From Mesorhabditis belari (taxonomy: Eukaryota > Nematoda > Chromadorea > Rhabditida > Rhabditidae), in NCBI GenBank assembly GCA_958450365.1, contig CAUEEP010000760.1, forward strand, positions 259,462 to 323,461: DNA of 64,000 nucleotides. Reading direction: 5' to 3'. How positions within the stretch are numbered: position 1 is the stretch's first letter; each line of letters opens with the position of its first letter. Shown here piece by piece: positions 33,086 through 45,662 of this stretch. Made by a program: the position numbers and the translations under genes. A model generated the notes under the pieces. It was not told where the DNA came from, did no database searches, and saw only the letters and a list, made by a program, of their open reading frames with translations.

Positions 33086-35689
33086 GGGTCGTACTTGGAT
33101 TTAGCCCTCTTTTTGAGGTCGATTGGGCTAAAAATTTCACTAGGGGCTTTCAAGGATGAGGAATTCGAATCCGTGATTAGTTCTTAAAGAAAACTGCTCT
33201 ATTTTTGCACATTTAATTCGGTTTAATTACCCAATTGCAACTCCAAATCCAGGGCCGTGAGTCAGAAGGTCTTTACAATTTCTTTCCAAATGTTTTTTAA
33301 AAATAATGACACCACCAACAAAATTTCTATTTAAACTAATAAAAAGGATAATTGTTTCTGTGCAAAATGGCTTTTGAGAAGTTCTTGGAAGTCTTTGTTT
33401 TTGGGGATTTTTAAAGGCGCAAAGGCGAGCACCCAAAACTGCTCCGATGTCGCAATTTTGATGTCGCTAAAGTCACAATTTTGACACTTTCTTCAATACA
33501 AACCTATTTTGAGGCCAAAGTAAAAAAGATAGAGCTTATTTGATTACATAAGTCTAGAAAATTTGAAAACGATCCGTTCAGCCAATTTTTTTAGAATAGC
33601 AATTGAAGATTTACATAAAAATGCGTTACCCAGTGAGCTTTGAGCTTTCTCTTAAAAGTCATTTTATAGAGAAATCATAGATTTTTTCAATAGTTTAGCA
33701 AAATTTCTTAAAGAATTCTTTTCTATAGAAAGAAAGGTTTGAAAAAGAATTGTAAATCTAAAAAATTGAGTATCAGAGTTTAGATTTAGAGAGATCGCTC
33801 AGAGAGATCGTTCAAAGAGATCGTTTAGAGAGATCATTTAGACTTTCCAATTTCCAATTTCAATCCAAAATCATTCCAATTTTGTAATTTCATTCACAAA
33901 CTTTTTTTTTGCAAATAAAAGATACCATTTCCCCGTGGAGGAGGCTGGCTGTTTCAGAGTTGCGAATGAAACAAGAAGAAGAGAGAAAGAGAGACAAAGA
34001 AAGCAGAAAGACTCAAAAGAGATTGTTTTCCACCCGTGCCAAATCCTTTCCGCCTCTTCGTCTCTACATCTGCACCACTATTTTTATGAATTTCCCCCTT
34101 TTTCTCATTTCCCATAATCTTTCCCCGGTCACTTGAGGTCAGCCGGCTGTTCGCCTCTTTTGCGAAACCCTTTTCCACCAATTTCTTTTCTCTTTTTTTT
34201 TATTTCTCTTCTCTTTTCCGAGACGAGTTAGCAAAATGCAACATAGAAAAGAGAAAAAGCAAAATTTCAGAAGCATCACATGAATTTTGAGATTACGGTA
34301 ACGGTTTACAAGTTTGGCTTAGCGTCTAATTGGAAAATGGTTATTCAAAAGGAAACTTGTTCAACTACAGGCCCAAGAACGGTTTATAAATATTCCAAGA
34401 AGGCAAAAATAGTCCAAAAAGGAAACAATAGTCCAAGAAAGCAAAAATAGTCTAAGAATAAGTCCAAGAACAGGCCCAAGAACGGTTTATAAATGGTCAA
34501 AGAAGGCAAAAATGGTTCAAGAATGCAAAAATCGTCTAAGAATAAGCCAAGTTTCTCAATCAATGGTGAGATTGTAACCAAAACTAGAAAAGAAACGATT
34601 CAAGTGTTCAAATAATGAACAATCTTTGAAAAAATAATGGATTGGGAATGTTTTAGTTCACAAAAAGCAAGATCTAGGTCTGTTAGAGGTCGAGGTTGAT
34701 TCAGAAGAGTCAAAAAGAGCAAGAAATTCTCTAAAAATAACGAAAATTAGTCAAAAACAGAAGAAGCATTGTAAGTTTTTTGAGAAAAAGCTTTTTTCCT
34801 TTTTCATTTGCTAAAAAAATAAACGTTTAATAATCAAAAACTATTCCAATGCTTTGTTTTTGTTTTCCCAATTAGCGAAAAAAGATAAACACTCGAAATT
34901 TGCATATTTATAATAAAAAACGGAGTGTTTACATTATAAAAAAGTGAATGAATGAAGAGATAATCAAAAAATGATGAGAATTGGAAGAGAATTGAATTGC
35001 AGACTTCGACAAGCAGACTTTGGAAAACGAGAAAATGGGGTAATAGTTTTTTTATGGAAAACTTGAACAGTGACAAACTTGACAGTCCAAATTGGACTGT
35101 CAGATTGGGTAGATTTAAGCAATTTTCGATATTTAAGTGATTCAAACAAGAGCTTAGATTGCTTGGCTTAGATAAAAAGAGGCAAATAGCTTCTTAGGCA
35201 AAAGGCAAATAGCTTTGTGAGTAGCTTCAAGCTTCAGCTTCAGCTTCCAGCTTCAGCAAATAGCTTCAATGCAACTACGGCAATGTCAGATGCGAATTTG
35301 AGTGCTCAGGCTCAATCTTGACTACTGAAAATTGGATTTAGCTTAAGATAATGGTCTAAATCTATATAATTTTCTGAATCTAATGTTCTGAATTTATATA
35401 ATATTCTGAATCTAATGTGCTGAATCTAATGTTCTTAATCAATATAATGTTCCAAGTTCTGAATAGAGTATCAATATAATGTTTAAAGTCGGTTTAGAAG
35501 TGTTTGTCCAAGTTTGTTTAGAAGTTATGTGATAGAGAATTAGGTAAGAAGCAAGAAAAACTCGAATGTTGTGTTGTCAAAAAAAAATAAAACAATTACA
35601 AGATTAGAGTAATAATTGCAAAAACATCACTCAAAAAATGAGCAAAACAACGCAAGATCTCAAAATTTGGTATGGGGTATTGGAGGGGA

Positions 35690-35900
35690 GGATTGTTGTT
35701 TAGGAGTGCCCTGTGCGGACAAGGATAGAAGAAAAAGAGAGGAAGAGGAAGAGAGGAAGAGGAAGAGGAGGTGGGAACGGAAAAGGGAAAGGGTGGAAGA
35801 GAACCGCCTGCGGGGTGGAAAGGGACGGGGGTGCCGCCCATGGTGCCGGGGTACCCCGGCTGTTGTGGCTGGCGCCACCCTTTTCTTTCACCCCTTTTTC
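35690..35900. promoter_or_regulatory. GC-rich island upstream of hbl-1
   Basis: A strongly GC-rich block (GGGGTACCCCGGC, GGCGCCACCC) beside a polypurine run, unlike the AT-rich surroundings. Minus-strand frames are Pro/Ser-rich (QQPGYPGTMGGTPVPF) so an exon cannot be excluded, but no splice-compatible link to hbl-1 exon 28461 was found. Similar islands with GGTGCCAG motifs are at 40270-40600 and 42590-42770. Confidence 0.3.
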
Positions 35901-36118
35901 TAGTAAACCCTTTTTGATCAACCCTCTCTTTTCTGAAGAGATTTTCCCTGATTTTGCCTAGAACACCTAGGAAGATCACTCTTTGCGAGATCGCAACACC
36001 GTTGGAGAGGAGAGGCTCTTTGAAAAGGAAAAAAAAGAAAAAGGATAATGACAATCGTTCAGATTTTTAGTTACAATAAAGCAATAAGTCAATAAACAAA
36101 ATTTTCATCCTGGTTCAT

Positions 36119-36590
36119 CCAAAAGCTTCACCAAAGCTTCCAAAAGCTTCCAAAAGCTTCCAAGTGCCTTCAAATGCCCTCAAAGGCTTCCAAAAGCTTC
36201 CAAAAGAGTCCAAAAGCTACCAAATGCTTTCAAATGCTTCCAAACGCTTCCCTAGGCTTCCAAATGCTTCCAAAAGCTTCACCAAAGCTTCACCAAAGCT
36301 TCACCAAAGCTTCCAAATGCTTCCAAACGCTTCCAAATGCTTCACCAAAGCTTCACCAAAGCTTCCAAATGCTTTCAAATGCCTTCAAATGCCTTCAAAG
36401 GCTTCCAAAAGCTTCCAAAAGCTACCAAATGCTTTTAAATGCTTCCAAACGCTTCCCTAGGCTTCCAAAAGCTCCCAAAAGCTTCCAAATGCTTCACCAA
36501 AGCTTCACCAAAGCTCCCAAAAGCTTCCAAACGCTTCCCAAGGCTTCCAAATGCTTTCAAAAGCTTCCAAAAGCTTCCCAAAGATTAGTG
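36119..36590. repeat. CTTCCAAAAG minisatellite
   Basis: Degenerate 9-10 bp units (CTTCCAAAAG, CTTCCAAATG, CTTCACCAAAG). A larger segment, TTCCAAATGC...CTTCCCTAGGC, is itself duplicated (36200-36270 and 36420-36470). Lys/Ser/Pro-rich frames are repeat artefacts. Confidence 0.9.
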
Positions 36591-36599
36591 AGATCAAGG

Positions 36600-38376
36600 A
36601 TTTGACTAGGATTCTTGAACTGAATCAATTTTGTCACAGTTAACATATCTGGGCCCGGGTCAAGACGATCTAGCAAATCTAGCAAAATCTAGCAAAATTT
36701 TCGCTAGATCTAGATTGGCCAGAAAAGCTGGATAGTTTGTAAAATTTGCTCAATTTGTAAAACATTCAAATATTTGTAAAAAAGTAAAAACTTATTAAAA
36801 AGTAAAAACAAAGGAATTTGGCTTCTCGAATCGCCGAGTCATCCTCATCGACGAGCCATTTTTTGCCCTTTTCGACGATGAGTAAGCACGAAAAATTGGT
36901 TCTTACGAAAGACAATGTTTTTTGCTTATTTTGGACCAAGATTTGGAAAGGAGAAGGTATAAAACAAGCAAAAGTTATAAAAAAACAATATTTTATTGAA
37001 AAATTGCTTAATTTTTGCAATAGAGACCTTGCTTTTAAAAAAAACTTGCGGAAACTCAAAAAACCAGCTCAAAAACAGACTCTCGGACTTGAATTGCTAA
37101 AGAAAACTATAGTATTGCTTCTATTTTCTTTGTGTTTTAAAGTTTAGCCAGCTTTTTAGCGATAAAATTGATTCTTCTAACCATTTTCCAATTCCCATTT
37201 GCAACATCGACTTTCATTTTCATCGACTTTCGTCCATCATTTTCCTCAGCTTTCCTTTTCCCCATTTTGTTTGGCTGTTTGGCCGGTTCCAGGCCATCTG
37301 CCAGCAATCCCCTTTCATGCAAATCCACGAAGAATCACCAGCTTTCTTCTTTTTGATCACTTTGGATCTTTGAAGATTGTATCTTTGGTGAGAATTTAGG
37401 GCCATCAAACAATTTCCCCCAATTTTTCTTTAACCGGAGTTGGATAAACGTTTACAACAACTGAAAGAAACAAAATGAAACTGAAAATTACAAGTTTTAT
37501 GCAATACTTGAAATCAATTGATGAGATTTTTGTCTCATCAAGATGAGAGTTTAAAAATCTGAACAAGTTTCACAATTTAACTCAGCCGTTCTTCACAAAT
37601 CAAATTGTTCACATGTCTAATTCAACAGACAACAATTCTTTTTGAAATTTCGAAAGGGATTTGAGATTCTAATTGTAAAATCTTACAAGATATAGTCAAG
37701 AAACTGTTTTAAAAGTTTTTTATGCTTTTTGTGCTTTAAAGCTTTGGTGTTTTAAAACTTTTATGCTTTGAAAAATGCAAATTCTTCGAGTTTTCTTTTT
37801 TTTTTCGTCTTTGTCTTCGTTTCTTTCGATGTTCGATCTGCAACAGGCTCACAATATGTACGCTAAAACAACTAGAGCTAAAATTTTCAGCTAAAACAAG
37901 GAAATCCATTCAATTTTGTAATACCAAATTGCTTAAAATCAAGAATGATTGTTTAAAATCAAGAATGATTGCTTAAAATCCCCTGAAACGTTCCAACATT
38001 TTGTTCTAAAACGGGTTAAGCGTCTATCAAGAATTCTTTCAGCCGTGCGGCGCGCATTTCTGTCAAATGTGAGAAGATTTTGTGAAAAAATTAACTCAAC
38101 CCGTGATTGTGTGAAACCTTGTGTGAAAAAGATGAGCTTGAAAAAATTTCAAGTCTACTGGCTCTTATAAACCTTTCAACTTTCCTAAGAAGTCTTATAA
38201 AAGCACAGTGCTTAAAATTCAACTTGTGCTCACAATCAGTGTATTGAAATCAAAAATCTTTGCCTGTTAGAGCTAAAGATCTTTATCTTTCATCAAAACT
38301 GACAATAATGTGAAACGGCTCATTTTGTCGGTTGAGAATTAGACGCAAAGTCTACTGTAAAACTAAAAGAGTCTAT
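36600..38376. other. no gene seen
   Basis: AT-rich. Minus-strand frames around 37137-37408 and 36766-37059 have no recognisable domain. Octamers ATGCAAAT at 37317 and 37775. Confidence 0.4.
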
Positions 38377-38820
38377 AATACTGTAGCAAGACTGACTGAC
38401 TGACTGACTGACTAGAACTAACTACAAGACCTGACTACTAGAACTGATTACTAGAACTGATTACTAGACATGAACACTAGAACTGATTACTAGAACTGAT
38501 TACTAGAACTGACTACTAGACCTGAATACTAGACCTGAATACTAGAACTGATTACTAGAACTGATTACTAGACATGAACACTAGAACTGATTACTAGAGC
38601 TGACTACTAGACATGAACACTAGAACTGATTACTAGAACTGATTACTAGAACTGACTACTAGACCTGAATACTAGACCTGAATACTAGACCTGAGTACTA
38701 GAACTGATTACTAGAACTGATTACTAGACATGAACACTAGAACTAACTACAAGACCTGACTACTAGAACTGAATACTAGACCTGACTACCAGAACTGACT
38801 ACCAGAACTGACTACTAGAA
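38377..38820. repeat. 13-bp minisatellite ACTAGAACTGATT
   Basis: About 30 units with variants (ACTAGACATGAAC, ACTAGACCTGAAT), preceded by (GACT)n. Higher-order blocks of several units are repeated. Confidence 0.9.
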
Positions 38821-39486
38821 CTTTACACTACCATGAACAATACATTTTTTGATTCAATCAATTTCTCACATCAATCGCTTTTTTTGCTTCACTGAATTCA
38901 AAAAGTGACTCTCTTTGCCACAAAAAAGCCATTCTTTTTTCTGAAAAAGCTCCGAAAAGCACAAAGTGTTTCTGTCTGAAAGAGCAGATGTCGTTTCAAA
39001 AAGGGGTTTCCATTTTTACCAAAGAATAGAAGAAGATCGGCCGTTCCAAAATCCCATTAATTTCTTTCCTTTCCTTCTTTTTTCCCTTTCCAACTGTCGC
39101 AAATCGACAATGGTCAGCTTCTGCTCTTTTTCTGAAAACCGAAAAATGCAAATTGCGAAAAAGCGAGAGGCAATTTTTCAAGAAACACCCGGGGACACAA
39201 GGGTATGCAAATTTTTTTGTGGACATTGTTTTAAACGATAAGTATGTTTGGTTTAAAAACTGGGATGAGTAGATAAAGAATTTGTCAAGAGTTTGTAAAG
39301 GATTATCTGATTTTTCAGATTCAACTAGTGTTTAACTCTGTTTTCGTTGCATAAAGTAATGATTTAAAGTTTTGGAACTGTTTGACCTCTTACTGAAGTT
39401 TTGATTTCCCAGTGAGCCAGGCAAAATCATGACTTTGGTTTTGCTTGCCAGTTACTCGTACCTGTGCTGTGATGGCAAGGCAATAC

Positions 39487-39828
39487 TAGACATGGGAAAT
39501 TTCAACCCGAACCTAATTCCACCTTCGTTTTCTTGGCTGTACTTGGTTGATTCTTGGCTGATTTATGACCGATTCTTGGCTGATTCTTGGCTGCTTCTTG
39601 GCTGATTCTTGGCTGATTCTTGGCTGATTCTTGACCAATTCTTGACCAATTCTTGACTGCTTCTCAGCCGATCCTTGCCCGTTTCTTGGCCAATTCCTCT
39701 GATCTACAGATAGAAATCGACATTTTCAACTTGTAGATAAAGTTTCAAAGCAGTCGGCCAAGAAACGACCAAGAAAACGACGGTGGAATCAGGTCCAAAT
39801 TAGAATTTTCCCATCTCTAGACAATACC
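39487..39828. mobile_element. palindromic MITE with internal 12-bp repeat
   Basis: Ends CTAGACATGGGAAATTTCAA and complement TTCCCATCTCTAG, same family as 32889-33085. The centre (39530-39680) is expanded by a TTGGCTGATTC tandem repeat. Confidence 0.8.
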
Positions 39829-40269
39829 ATGATTCTGGCTTTGTCTTTGCTTGATCTTTCTTGACCGGTTAAAGTTTTGTTGGCAAAAACTTTGCAAACT
39901 AGATCAAGCTAGATTCAAGCTAAACTTTGCAAACTATCACGCTCGATTTAACTGTAAATGCGTTCATTTTCTTTGAAGATTACCAAAAGTTACCAAAAAA
40001 GACTCATAATTACCAAAATACTTCTGGAACTTTTGGAAATCAATCAGTTTTCAGGTTTACGATAAATAAACCTAGCTAGTAATGTTCTTTGGTATTCAAA
40101 AATCCTCCCTCATCTTTACCCAAAGCCAAATCACTCCTAAAAAGCAATTCATCTTTTCAATTCATCTTTTCCAAATTCACGATCTCCTCCTTTTTGACTC
40201 TGGTGTTTTAATCATCGACCATCAATAACAAGAGTTGTCCCGCAAAGGTTGACTGAATTGCGTGTAAAG

Positions 40270-40600
40270 TGGAAGAAAGAAAGGAGAGATTTGGTGCCAG
40301 CTGGTCCAAGTGTGAAAGAAGAGAAACCAAAAGAATGAAAAGGTTCGAAGCGGAAAAATCAATCGCTGGGCGTTCCCCGTTCCCTCAGGGGTTCTTTTCC
40401 CCAAAAGGCGCACCAAAAGGCGCAATTTTCCAATTTTCCCGAGAGAAATTTTCTCGATTAGAGAAAAAGAGAGATATTGTGAGGAAAAGATCGGAAAAAG
40501 GGTACGCGTGCGTAAACAGGCGGCTGGCACGAAATGGTGCGAGCGGAAAACGCAGAGTATTCCTTTTTGCGTCGCAAAATCTCCCGGGGTGTTCTCTGTT
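40270..40600. promoter_or_regulatory. GC-richer island upstream of hbl-1
   Basis: Contains TTGGTGCCAGCTGGTCC, CAAAAGGCGCACCAAAAGGCG and GCGTGCGTAAACAGG. Frames on both strands lack domain signatures. Could be regulatory; function inferred only from composition and position. Confidence 0.25.
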
Positions 40601-41372
40601 CGTTTTCTGGTGGCTCAAAAAGGGGTGTGTCTCTGATCGTCTAACTCTAGATTGGTTTTTCGCCAGGGAAAGAGTACTCTGACCTCTCTAGATCTCCACC
40701 GTAGTCTCAATCTCTCCTGGATCTCTCAATCTCTCGGGTACTCTAGATCGCTGGGCTGTCGGGATCTCTATCGTATCCCTGAACTCTCCAGGGGTCAAAA
40801 GGGTATCTAAATCTCTAGAAAAGCCTTATATCTTGCCTCTTGTACCATCTAGAACTCTTGATCACCTTCGATATTTACATTTCTTTGGGTTTCTCCCAAA
40901 TCTCTTACCATTGCTTCATATTTTCTCACAAAATTTGACTTCACAGAACCCTTTCTTTATCTAAATCTCTTGATCAACCAATCTCATTGCCTCTATTTTT
41001 CGTGAATCTTTTGCGAGAAAAAAGGTCGACGTTTTCTCCTCTCTTCTTTCTTCTCTCCTCCATTTTCTTCTTTCGAATCTCCGCGAACCTTTCCCGCAAA
41101 CACAGCCACTGTACCAAAACAATCTCTCTTTTCTAGAGATGAAAATCGGAGAGTATTTTTGGGGAAATGGTACGGAAAGACACCCACCTTTTTAGGGCAA
41201 ATATTTTCGTTTTCCGCGTTGCCTAGGTTTATAATTAGAAACAACGGGGATTCTAGGGAATATGATGAATTGAAGTGGAATTGAAAGAGGATTTAAAAAG
41301 GGTACATGAGTTCTACATCGATAAGGGCTCAACTGGGATTCACAATACATTCACAATTCTAATTTATGAATG

Positions 41373-41609
41373 TACACTACTGGACAATGAAATATCATAT
41401 TTGAAAAAACACTTTCGCACTTTCGCGCGTCTGTAACTCCATTGTCTTTACCGTATTTCTAAATATTAATATTACCATTGTGTAGCCCTTGAAAAGAGCT
41501 TTCAGAAAATGCATAACACTAATAGTTTAAACTCAAAGACAAGGGAGTTACAGACGCGCGAAAGTGACGATCTTTTTTCAAATATGATATTTCATCGACC
41601 AGTACTGTA
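41373..41609. mobile_element. Tc1-type MITE
   Basis: Ends TACACTACTGG and CCAGTACTGTA, followed inward by AAATATCATATTTGAAAAA in both arms (about 50 bp inverted repeat) and by a second complementary stretch, CTTTCGCGCGTCTGTAACTCC. TA flanks. No transposase. Confidence 0.85.
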
Positions 41610-42589
41610 TATTAATTGTATATCCCTATTTGATTTGCAACAAGTGTGTTGTTGGCCATGTTTTGACCAAAAAAACAACTGCAACACGTTATGAAGGTCA
41701 AATTTGATATGCAAATTTTTGGATGTAGATTCCCAGTTGAGTCGCAGTGAATTTTTAAACTAGGAGTATCAAAAAAGCGAAATTTTTTGTTCGAAAACTA
41801 GATTCGATCAGCAATTACAGTTGTTTGACATTTTGACAGCAATTACAGTTGTTTTTTGGCAGTAAAGTTTGGCAGCAATTACAGTTTTCTATGAATTAGT
41901 CAAAGGACCTGAAACTCGAAACATTTGTGGAAACTCGAAAGGATTTATGATGTTCATTCAATCAGGGATTTATCTGCTATTTTTCTGCTATTTGTCTGCT
42001 ATTTATCTGCTATCTGGAAAAGATTTTAAATACGAATTACAGAAATTGAATGTTTACTTCAAGTTTTTAGACTGATCAAGAGGTTTTCTGCTGTCTTACA
42101 GGATCAAAGAGGCATTCTTACAGGAAATCCTGTACAAGAAACCATTTGCAAACAATAAATGAGCATTACTGGGCATCTCTTGAGGAGTTTTATCCAGTTT
42201 TACCCAGTTTTACCCCCAGCTTCATTCTTATAGTTGTTTTCAGAACAAAACTGATCCACCAAGTTGTTTCTGGGTCTCAGTAGTTGACCAATATCCTAAC
42301 GATAGTAGCTTTCATAGCTCTTTTCATAAAATGGATAAAATGAACCAAAATGAACCAAAATGGACTTTGATAATCTTGAGAAAAACGTTTTCCTTGTTCT
42401 CTCAAGGAATTTCTAAATTTTGGTGACACCGATTTCCTTATCATTCTCCTTTTTCACCCAAAATCTCACCATTTAGTCAAAAATTTCCTTAACAAATTTG
42501 AACTCGCAAAATTTTGGTTGTTGGGGTGGTTGTTGTTATCGCGCGGGTCGCTTCATATTTGTGTAGAGGAAAAGGGGAAAAAGCCTAAT

Positions 42590-42770
42590 GAAATGGTGTT
42601 CAGAGAAAGAGAGAGATGGGGAGGGAAAAGCCTCGGGGTCTAGTAGGGGTACCGCCTGGTGCCAGCCGAACACTCGTATGCAAATATCGGCAGAGAGAAG
42701 AGGAGAGAGGATCGACCATCGAGAGTGCCCCTTTTCCACAACTCGGCATGCCCTCCCCTATCCCCATCTT
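42590..42770. promoter_or_regulatory. GC-rich GA-rich island with octamer
   Basis: Contains GGGGTACCGCCTGGTGCCAG, GTATGCAAATATCGGCAGAG, GAGAAGAGGAGAGAGGATCG and AGTGCCCCTTTTCC. The GGTGCCAG motif and GA tract are shared with the islands at 35.7 and 40.3 kb. Candidate promoter or enhancer, direction unknown. Confidence 0.3.
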
Positions 42771-42921
42771 TTGATCGACAATAGTTTGAGGGGTTTGTGG
42801 GAAGTTTTGGAAATTCGATTGCTGAAAACCTTGACTTTTTTGAGTAAAGTTGTAGGATTTAAGGACCAGACTTTTTCAGAGAAAAGCTCAGAGAAAACTG
42901 AGCACTTGAAGAAATTGGAAA

Positions 42922-43131
42922 TACCGTATTTTCTGTAATAGTAGTGCAGTCTATAATAGTAATGCAGTCTATAATACTAGTACAGTCTATAATAGTAGTG
43001 CAGTCTGTAATAGTAGTGCAATCTGTAATAGTAGTGCAGTCTATAATACTAGTGCAGTCTGTAATAGTAGTGCAGGCAAGAGGGGGATTGAAAAAATAGT
43101 AGTGCCCACTACTATTACAGAAAATACGGTA
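42922..43131. mobile_element. TACCGTA-ended MITE with internal repeat
   Basis: Ends TACCGTATTTTCTGTAATAG / complement. The interior is a tandem array of about 17-18 bp (AGTAGTGCAGTCTATAAT). Confidence 0.85.
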
Positions 43132-43689
43132 TAAATCTGGTCCAAGTCTTTTTTTTTGATCAACAATGGTTTGTGGTTTGTGAAAAATTTTGAAGTAAGC
43201 CCGGCGAAAGTTTTGAAGTTTTGAATGACTATGAATAGTGTGTTGATCAATTGTGATCAAATTTGAATGAACTTTAAAAATAGAAAAGATAACTCAAGTC
43301 TTGTTCTTTGGCCCACAACGTTTGAAGAATTTGTGAAAAAATACGCGAACTGGAATAGCAATTTTTAGGCTGAAACTGTGAATTCAGCTACCTACTTCTT
43401 ACAGCTACAGCTAACTACAGTGAAAAAAAACTGATTATGAGCTACTAAATAAACGGGATTGCTGACAACAATAAAAGTGACAACAATTAAGTCAAGTTCA
43501 ATGACTTAAACCAAAGTAACTCTCTATCAGAATTTCACGTTTGAATATCCATTCGACGCAGAAAATTGTGCTGAATCGAATGGTGAAGAAATTATCGAAA
43601 TCCGTCGGACTCGATTTTTTAAAATCGCGTTTTATCGAAAAAGCCGCACTTTTACAATCAATTACAATCAATTTACTAGCTGCGACCAA

Positions 43690-43790
43690 CTTTCGGTGGC
43701 TCGTTCTCAGCGTGGTCAAAAGATTGCGCCCTCAAAGCCGATAACTTTTGTGTGGACGTGTGCAAAGATCATTTTGATACCAAAAAAATA
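43690..43790 (+). pseudogene. possible THAP-domain remnant
   Basis: One plus-strand frame reads FSAWSKDCALKADNF then CVDVCKDHFDTKK, resembling the W...VC..HF end of a THAP zinc domain, found in transposases and domesticated proteins. The upstream CxxC half is not visible and the block is flanked by direct repeats (43375-43510 and 43800-43930), which suggests element-borne sequence. Confidence 0.25.
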
Positions 43791-44689
43791 AAAATTGATC
43801 AGGCTGAAACTGTGAATTTAGCTACCTACTTTTTGAACAGTGAAAAAACTGATTTTGAGCTACTAAATAAACGGGATTGCTGACAACAATAAAAGTTAAG
43901 TCAAGTTCAATGACTTAAACCAAAGTAACTCATGATCAACGCAGTTATTCGCCCTACAGATCAACACAATAGTCAAGAACTACAGAGGAAACCAGTTCGA
44001 AAGATGTTTTAGGGAAATGTTCCAAACCTGGATATCCAAATATTTTACTCTACATACAGGATGACCAAAAAATGCGTGAAATTTTTGTGCAACGATCATT
44101 CGAAACTTGTGCTAAAGATATTTCCCATAGGTTCAAAAGCTATATTAATAGAAATCAACTTATTAAAAAACATTCTTTACGATAAAAAATGTCATAATAG
44201 AAGTGTGTTTCCAGAGATTTTTGAAAGAAACTTGTATAACGGGAAGACTTGGGTTTTTTCTAGTTGTCTTATCAAACAAAATTCGCTTTTAGCTTTAGAT
44301 TCTTGGCTTTAGTTGGATATTTCTAATCCGCAAACATGAGTTAACTTTAACATTAGTTAACAGTTATATTAGTTAACATTAGTTAACATTAGTTAACAGT
44401 TATATTAGTTAACATAATGCCTAATACTTAATACCAACAAATCAGTTTGAAAGATGTTTTAAGGAAATGTTCCAAACCTGAAAATATCCAAAGATTTTAC
44501 TTTACATACAGGGTGATCAGAAAATACGTGAAATTTTTGTGCAGAAAATACTTCTATCTGTGCCTATATCTACAACTTTAGATAGAAAGATTTTTCAAAA
44601 AGTCGATACTTCGAGGGGTCAACGGGTGGTCTTCTAATAAAGAATGCCCGTTTATTGGAATAAATACGGTATCTCGTTTAGTGCTCTTG

Positions 44690-44920
44690 ATTCTAACTGT
44701 GTCGCGATGAGGGTTTTTGTCAAGTTTGTTAAACCAAGCCTTCCTTCTTCATCAAATTTTCGTCACTCCCTCACTTGATCACTTTCAGATGTTCATGAGC
44801 TCGACCTCAGTTCTCGTTGGAAGCATTATGTTATATCTGATTGAAATTTTGATGCGTTGTTTTATTTGATCGAATGCATTGATTCTGCTGGTGGTTTTTG
44901 CTGATCTCATGTACTCATGT
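44690..44920 (+). pseudogene. decayed copy of the membrane exon at 54745-55017
   Basis: Carries the same intron end (GTGTCGCGATGAGGGTTTTT) and the TTTCAG acceptor, then a plus-strand frame close to MSSTSVLVGSIMLYLIEIL, with a TGA where the 54.9-kb copy has Gly or Ser, ending around FADLM. An intron-only partial copy lies at 45250-45335. Confidence 0.7.
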
Positions 44921-45662
44921 AGATGTAAAAAATAGTTGTAGCTCTATGCTCTACATGTAAAAAATAGTTGTACCTCTATGCCTAGCGTCAACATGACTTC
45001 GGCTGCCATTATCCGGCCCTTAAGAAAATTTGGGAAATAAGGACATCAGTATTAGAGGCTTGGTTTGATTGATTCTGCTGGTGGTTTTTGCTGATCTCAT
45101 GCAATACTCTTTGTTTTACTTCGTAATAAAGCCTATATCTACAACTTTAGCTAGAAAAATCTTTCAAAAAGTCGATATTTCGAGGGGTCAACGGGTGGTC
45201 CTTCTAATAGAGAATGCCCGTTTATTGGAATAAATACGGTATATCGTTTAGTGCTCTTGATTCTAACTGTGTCGCGACGAGGGTTTTTGTCAAGTTTGTC
45301 AAACCAAGCCTTCCTTCTTCATCAAATTTTCGGGTGGTCTTCTAATAGAGCTGTTCTTCTAATAGGTCTTCTAATAGAGTGTTTTATTAAAAGATTTACG
45401 GTATTTACGGTATTGTTTGGATATTCTGATTTGCCCATAAATACATTTACAAGTTCACAAATTTGCGAAATCTTTCTCCCCATCAACAACTTTTTTCGAG
45501 AAGAGATTAACAATTACACTCGGGTTTTTTGCCAAATGCGGTTAATTGACTTTTGAGTGGAAAATGGTTGTTCGGGCAACCGAGAGAAACACTCTTTTGT
45601 AGTTAACAAGTCAGAAAGCTTTTGGACGCTGGACCAAAAGATTTAATTTCACTCGTTAAGTT

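Larger units (their letters stand above)
28462..35590. other. gene-poor region upstream of hbl-1
   Basis: No coding evidence. Contains a TACTGTAGC-type array (28960-29215), a polypurine/polypyrimidine tract (29455-29570), a direct repeat AAGGTGTACTTT(A/G)TG.GCAAAATG at 29858 and 30015, the tRNA-like sequence at 30459, MITEs at 31049-31763 and 32889-33085, a tandem duplication at 32224-32571 and GC-richer patches at 29330-29395 and 33935-34170. The hbl-1 initiator exon and promoter could lie here but were not found. Confidence 0.5.

Noticed and set aside
35596..36054. 152-codon minus frame as an hbl-1 exon
   Set aside because: Pro/Ser-rich part looks coding-like, but the frame runs through polypurine tract and no donor in the required phase links it to 28461; left as a GC island.
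36164..36605. Ser/Lys/Pro-rich frames of 98-143 codons
   Set aside because: Readings of the CTTCCAAAAG minisatellite in alternative frames.
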